DNA from: a bacterium
GTDB lineage: Bacteria; Chloroflexota; Dormibacteria; Aeolococcales; Bog-877
DNA length: 57,321 nucleotides
Direction: 5' to 3'
Assembly: GCA_021795235.1 (NCBI GenBank)
Contig: JAJYPP010000016.1
Location: forward strand, 1 to 57,321
The notes under the pieces were generated by a model. That model did no database searches. It was not told the DNA's origin and saw only the letters and a list, made by a program, of their open reading frames with translations. Positions within the stretch are counted from its first letter, which is position 1, and every line of letters begins with the position of its first letter. Shown here piece by piece: positions 55,835-57,321 of the stretch. The translations under genes were made by a program, and so were the position numbers.

Positions 55835-57256
55835 TTGACCAACCCGGAGCCCGATACCGTGCGCGGTGTAGCAGCCGACACGAATCGTGAGACAGGCATG
55901 ATCAAAGTGGCTAACGTCGAGCGTATCCGATGGGCGCATTCTCGAGACGGGCTGAGCATCCGGGCCGTGGCCCGGGCCTTCCACATGAGCCGCAAGACGG
56001 TTCGGCGGGCCCTGGCAGACCCGGGTCCCTGGGAGTATCAGCGGCGCAAGGCAGCCCCAGCGCCGGTGATGGACTCGGTGGCCGCTGTGGCTGAACGCTG
56101 GTTGCTGGATGACGAGAGTGTGCCTCGGAAGCAGCGTCATACCGCCCGGCGCATCTGGCAACGGCTAGAAGCCGAATATGGCTTCGAGGGCGGGGAGTCG
56201 ACGGTCCGGCAATGGGTGCGACGGAACCGGCGGGCCGATACCAGGAGCGTGACCTTGCCGCTGGCGCACGACATCGGGGCCGAAGCTCAATTCGATTTCG
56301 GCGAGGCTCTGGTGAGAATCGCGGGGGTGGAGACCAAGGCGCACCTGTTCTGCGCCCGGCTGGCGTACTCGACCAGGGACGTGCTCTGTGCCTATGCACG
56401 GGAGGACCGGGCGGCTTGGCTGGACGGGCATGTCCAGGCATTTCAGACCTGGGGTGGAGTTCCCGCCACTGGCTGGTATGACAACCCCAGCCAGTTGGGG
56501 AAGCTGAAGGTGCGGGCGGAAGAGGTCGAGGGACAGGGGAAAGTCAAGGAGTTCGTTCGCTGCCAGGAGTTCACGGCGCTGCAGAGCGCGTATGGCTTCA
56601 GGGGGCACCACTGTAACCCGGCGCAGGGGCATGAGAAAGGCCGCGTGGAAGGACTTGTGGGGTATTTCCGGCGGACGTACCTGGTGCCGGTGCCGGACGT
56701 GGCGGACTGGGCGGAGCTGAATCGGATCCTGGCGGAGCGCTGCCTGGCGGAGGAGCGGCTGCGGCGCCGTGGACACAGCACCACCGTGGGCGAGCGGTTC
56801 GCCCTTGAACAGCCGCTGCTGGGCCCCCTGCCGCCGACCCCATTCCTGGCCTGCACCCGCCACCGGGTGCGGGTCACCCAGCAGCAGCTGGTGACCTTCA
56901 AAGAGCGGCAGTATTCAGTGCCGCTGCGGTGGGTGGGCCAGTGGCTGACCCTACGGGCATTCGCCTGGGAGATCCAAGTGTGGAGTTCGGTCGGTTGTGT
57001 AGCTCGTCACCAGCGCGCCTTCGGGCCTGGTGATCCGGTCACCAACTTCTGGCACTACCTGCCCGTGCTGCAGCGCAAGCCGGGTGCCTTTGACCAGGCG
57101 ATCCCGGTGCGCCAGGCGAGCTTTCCCACGGAGGTGCAGGCCCTGCTGGAGGCTTTGGAGACCAAGCACGGCGATGACCGGCGCCGCGCTCACCGCAGAC
57201 GTCTGGACATGAAGGGTCAAGCGGCAAGCTCAGAGTGGTGCACTGCAACCTCGTAG
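55835..57256 (+). CDS. istA: IS21-family transposase IstA, C-terminus probably abnormal
   Basis: 473 aa from TTG 55835, chosen for the AAAGGGGG site upstream (ATG 55898 possible). The N-terminal helix-turn-helix is 'HSRDGLSIRAVARAFHMSRK', with 'TARRIWQRLEAEYGFEGGES' following. The DDE core has Asp in 'EAQFDFGEALVRI', the Asp region 'PATGWYDNPSQLGK' and Glu in 'GHEKGRVEGLVGYFRR'. The C-terminal beta-barrel region ('QYSVPLRWVGQWLTLRAFAW') is present. After 'ALLEALETKHGDDRRR' the reading no longer resembles the family, so the 3' end may be truncated or frameshifted near 57200. istB would be expected just beyond the window. Confidence 0.85.
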   Translation: MTNPEPDTVRGVAADTNRETGMIKVANVERIRWAHSRDGLSIRAVARAFHMSRKTVRRALADPGPWEYQRRKAAPAPVMDSVAAVAERWLLDDESVPRKQRHTARRIWQRLEAEYGFEGGESTVRQWVRRNRRADTRSVTLPLAHDIGAEAQFDFGEALVRIAGVETKAHLFCARLAYSTRDVLCAYAREDRAAWLDGHVQAFQTWGGVPATGWYDNPSQLGKLKVRAEEVEGQGKVKEFVRCQEFTALQSAYGFRGHHCNPAQGHEKGRVEGLVGYFRRTYLVPVPDVADWAELNRILAERCLAEERLRRRGHSTTVGERFALEQPLLGPLPPTPFLACTRHRVRVTQQQLVTFKERQYSVPLRWVGQWLTLRAFAWEIQVWSSVGCVARHQRAFGPGDPVTNFWHYLPVLQRKPGAFDQAIPVRQASFPTEVQALLEALETKHGDDRRRAHRRRLDMKGQAASSEWCTATS

Positions 57257-57321
57257 GTGACGGGGATGTCGGTGCCTGGGAAGGTGGCGCCTAACTGGCT
57301 CAGGTCGGCGCAGAGCCCGTG

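Overview
High-GC bacterial DNA (roughly two thirds G+C by eye) with many GTG/TTG starts and tightly overlapping ATGA/GTGA stop-start junctions. Actinomycetota or a high-GC relative of Chloroflexota/Dormibacterota would fit. GreA carries the 'GDLSENAEYEDAKNDQ' form, which I associate with Chloroflexota and Firmicutes rather than typical Actinomycetota; this is a weak lineage argument. The window is a housekeeping block followed by about 45 kb of accessory DNA with mobile elements, defence genes and a catabolic locus, ending in insertion sequences.

Region 1 (1-13.7 kb, core). A decayed istB fragment at the left edge is followed by a four-gene BMP-type nucleoside ABC transporter (lipoprotein, double ATPase, two permeases; 0.86-6.25 kb), a zinc-ribbon protein and a tRNA-dihydrouridine synthase (minus), type III pantothenate kinase coaX (apparently starting at CTG), and the greA-lysS-serS operon. 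A small conserved protein and a frameshifted RelA/SpoT-like synthetase lie on the minus strand.

Region 2 (13.7-28.1 kb, accessory/defence). This holds a PIN-type toxin-antitoxin remnant (toxin again apparently starting at CTG), a primase-helicase of the TOTE conflict type beside a broken XRE regulator, an ArsR-type regulator divergent from a DinB-like/SnoaL-like protein split by an amber codon, a complete AbiEi/AbiEii type IV toxin-antitoxin pair with an inverted repeat over its promoter, and a tRNA-Ser(UGA) flanked by two convergent tyrosine integrases. A DUF2335 membrane protein and a metallophosphoesterase follow.

Region 3 (28.1-36.7 kb, candidate new module). Two Lon-like AAA+ ATPases lack the Lon protease domain. 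One stands alone beside a NYN-domain nuclease. The other is the middle gene of a tightly coupled operon: tyrosine recombinase, Lon-like AAA+, polytopic membrane protein. A related palindromic repeat precedes both units, with relatives at 14.0 and 15.35 kb. A decayed piece of the same membrane protein lies at 20.8 kb. This is the best candidate here for an undescribed mobile or conflict system.

Region 4 (36.7-54.0 kb, carbohydrate catabolism). A type I sulfatase with its radical-SAM maturase, a low-GC SDR, a six-gene operon (cupin phosphoglucose isomerase, FGGY kinase, 2-hydroxyacid dehydrogenase, KDPG-type aldolase, shikimate-dehydrogenase-like protein, phosphotriesterase-like lactonase), a GH88 unsaturated uronyl hydrolase with CoA transferase, enoyl-CoA hydratase and a frameshifted aldehyde dehydrogenase, and a KDG-type PfkB kinase. 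Together they suggest use of a sulfated, uronate-containing polysaccharide, ending in a KDG to KDPG to pyruvate plus triose-phosphate route.

Region 5 (52.1-57.3 kb, decay and IS zone). Gfo/Idh/MocA and IS1380-type fragments, an intact IS4-family element with matching ends that abuts a broken tyrosine recombinase, and an IS21-family istA that loses family resemblance near the right edge.
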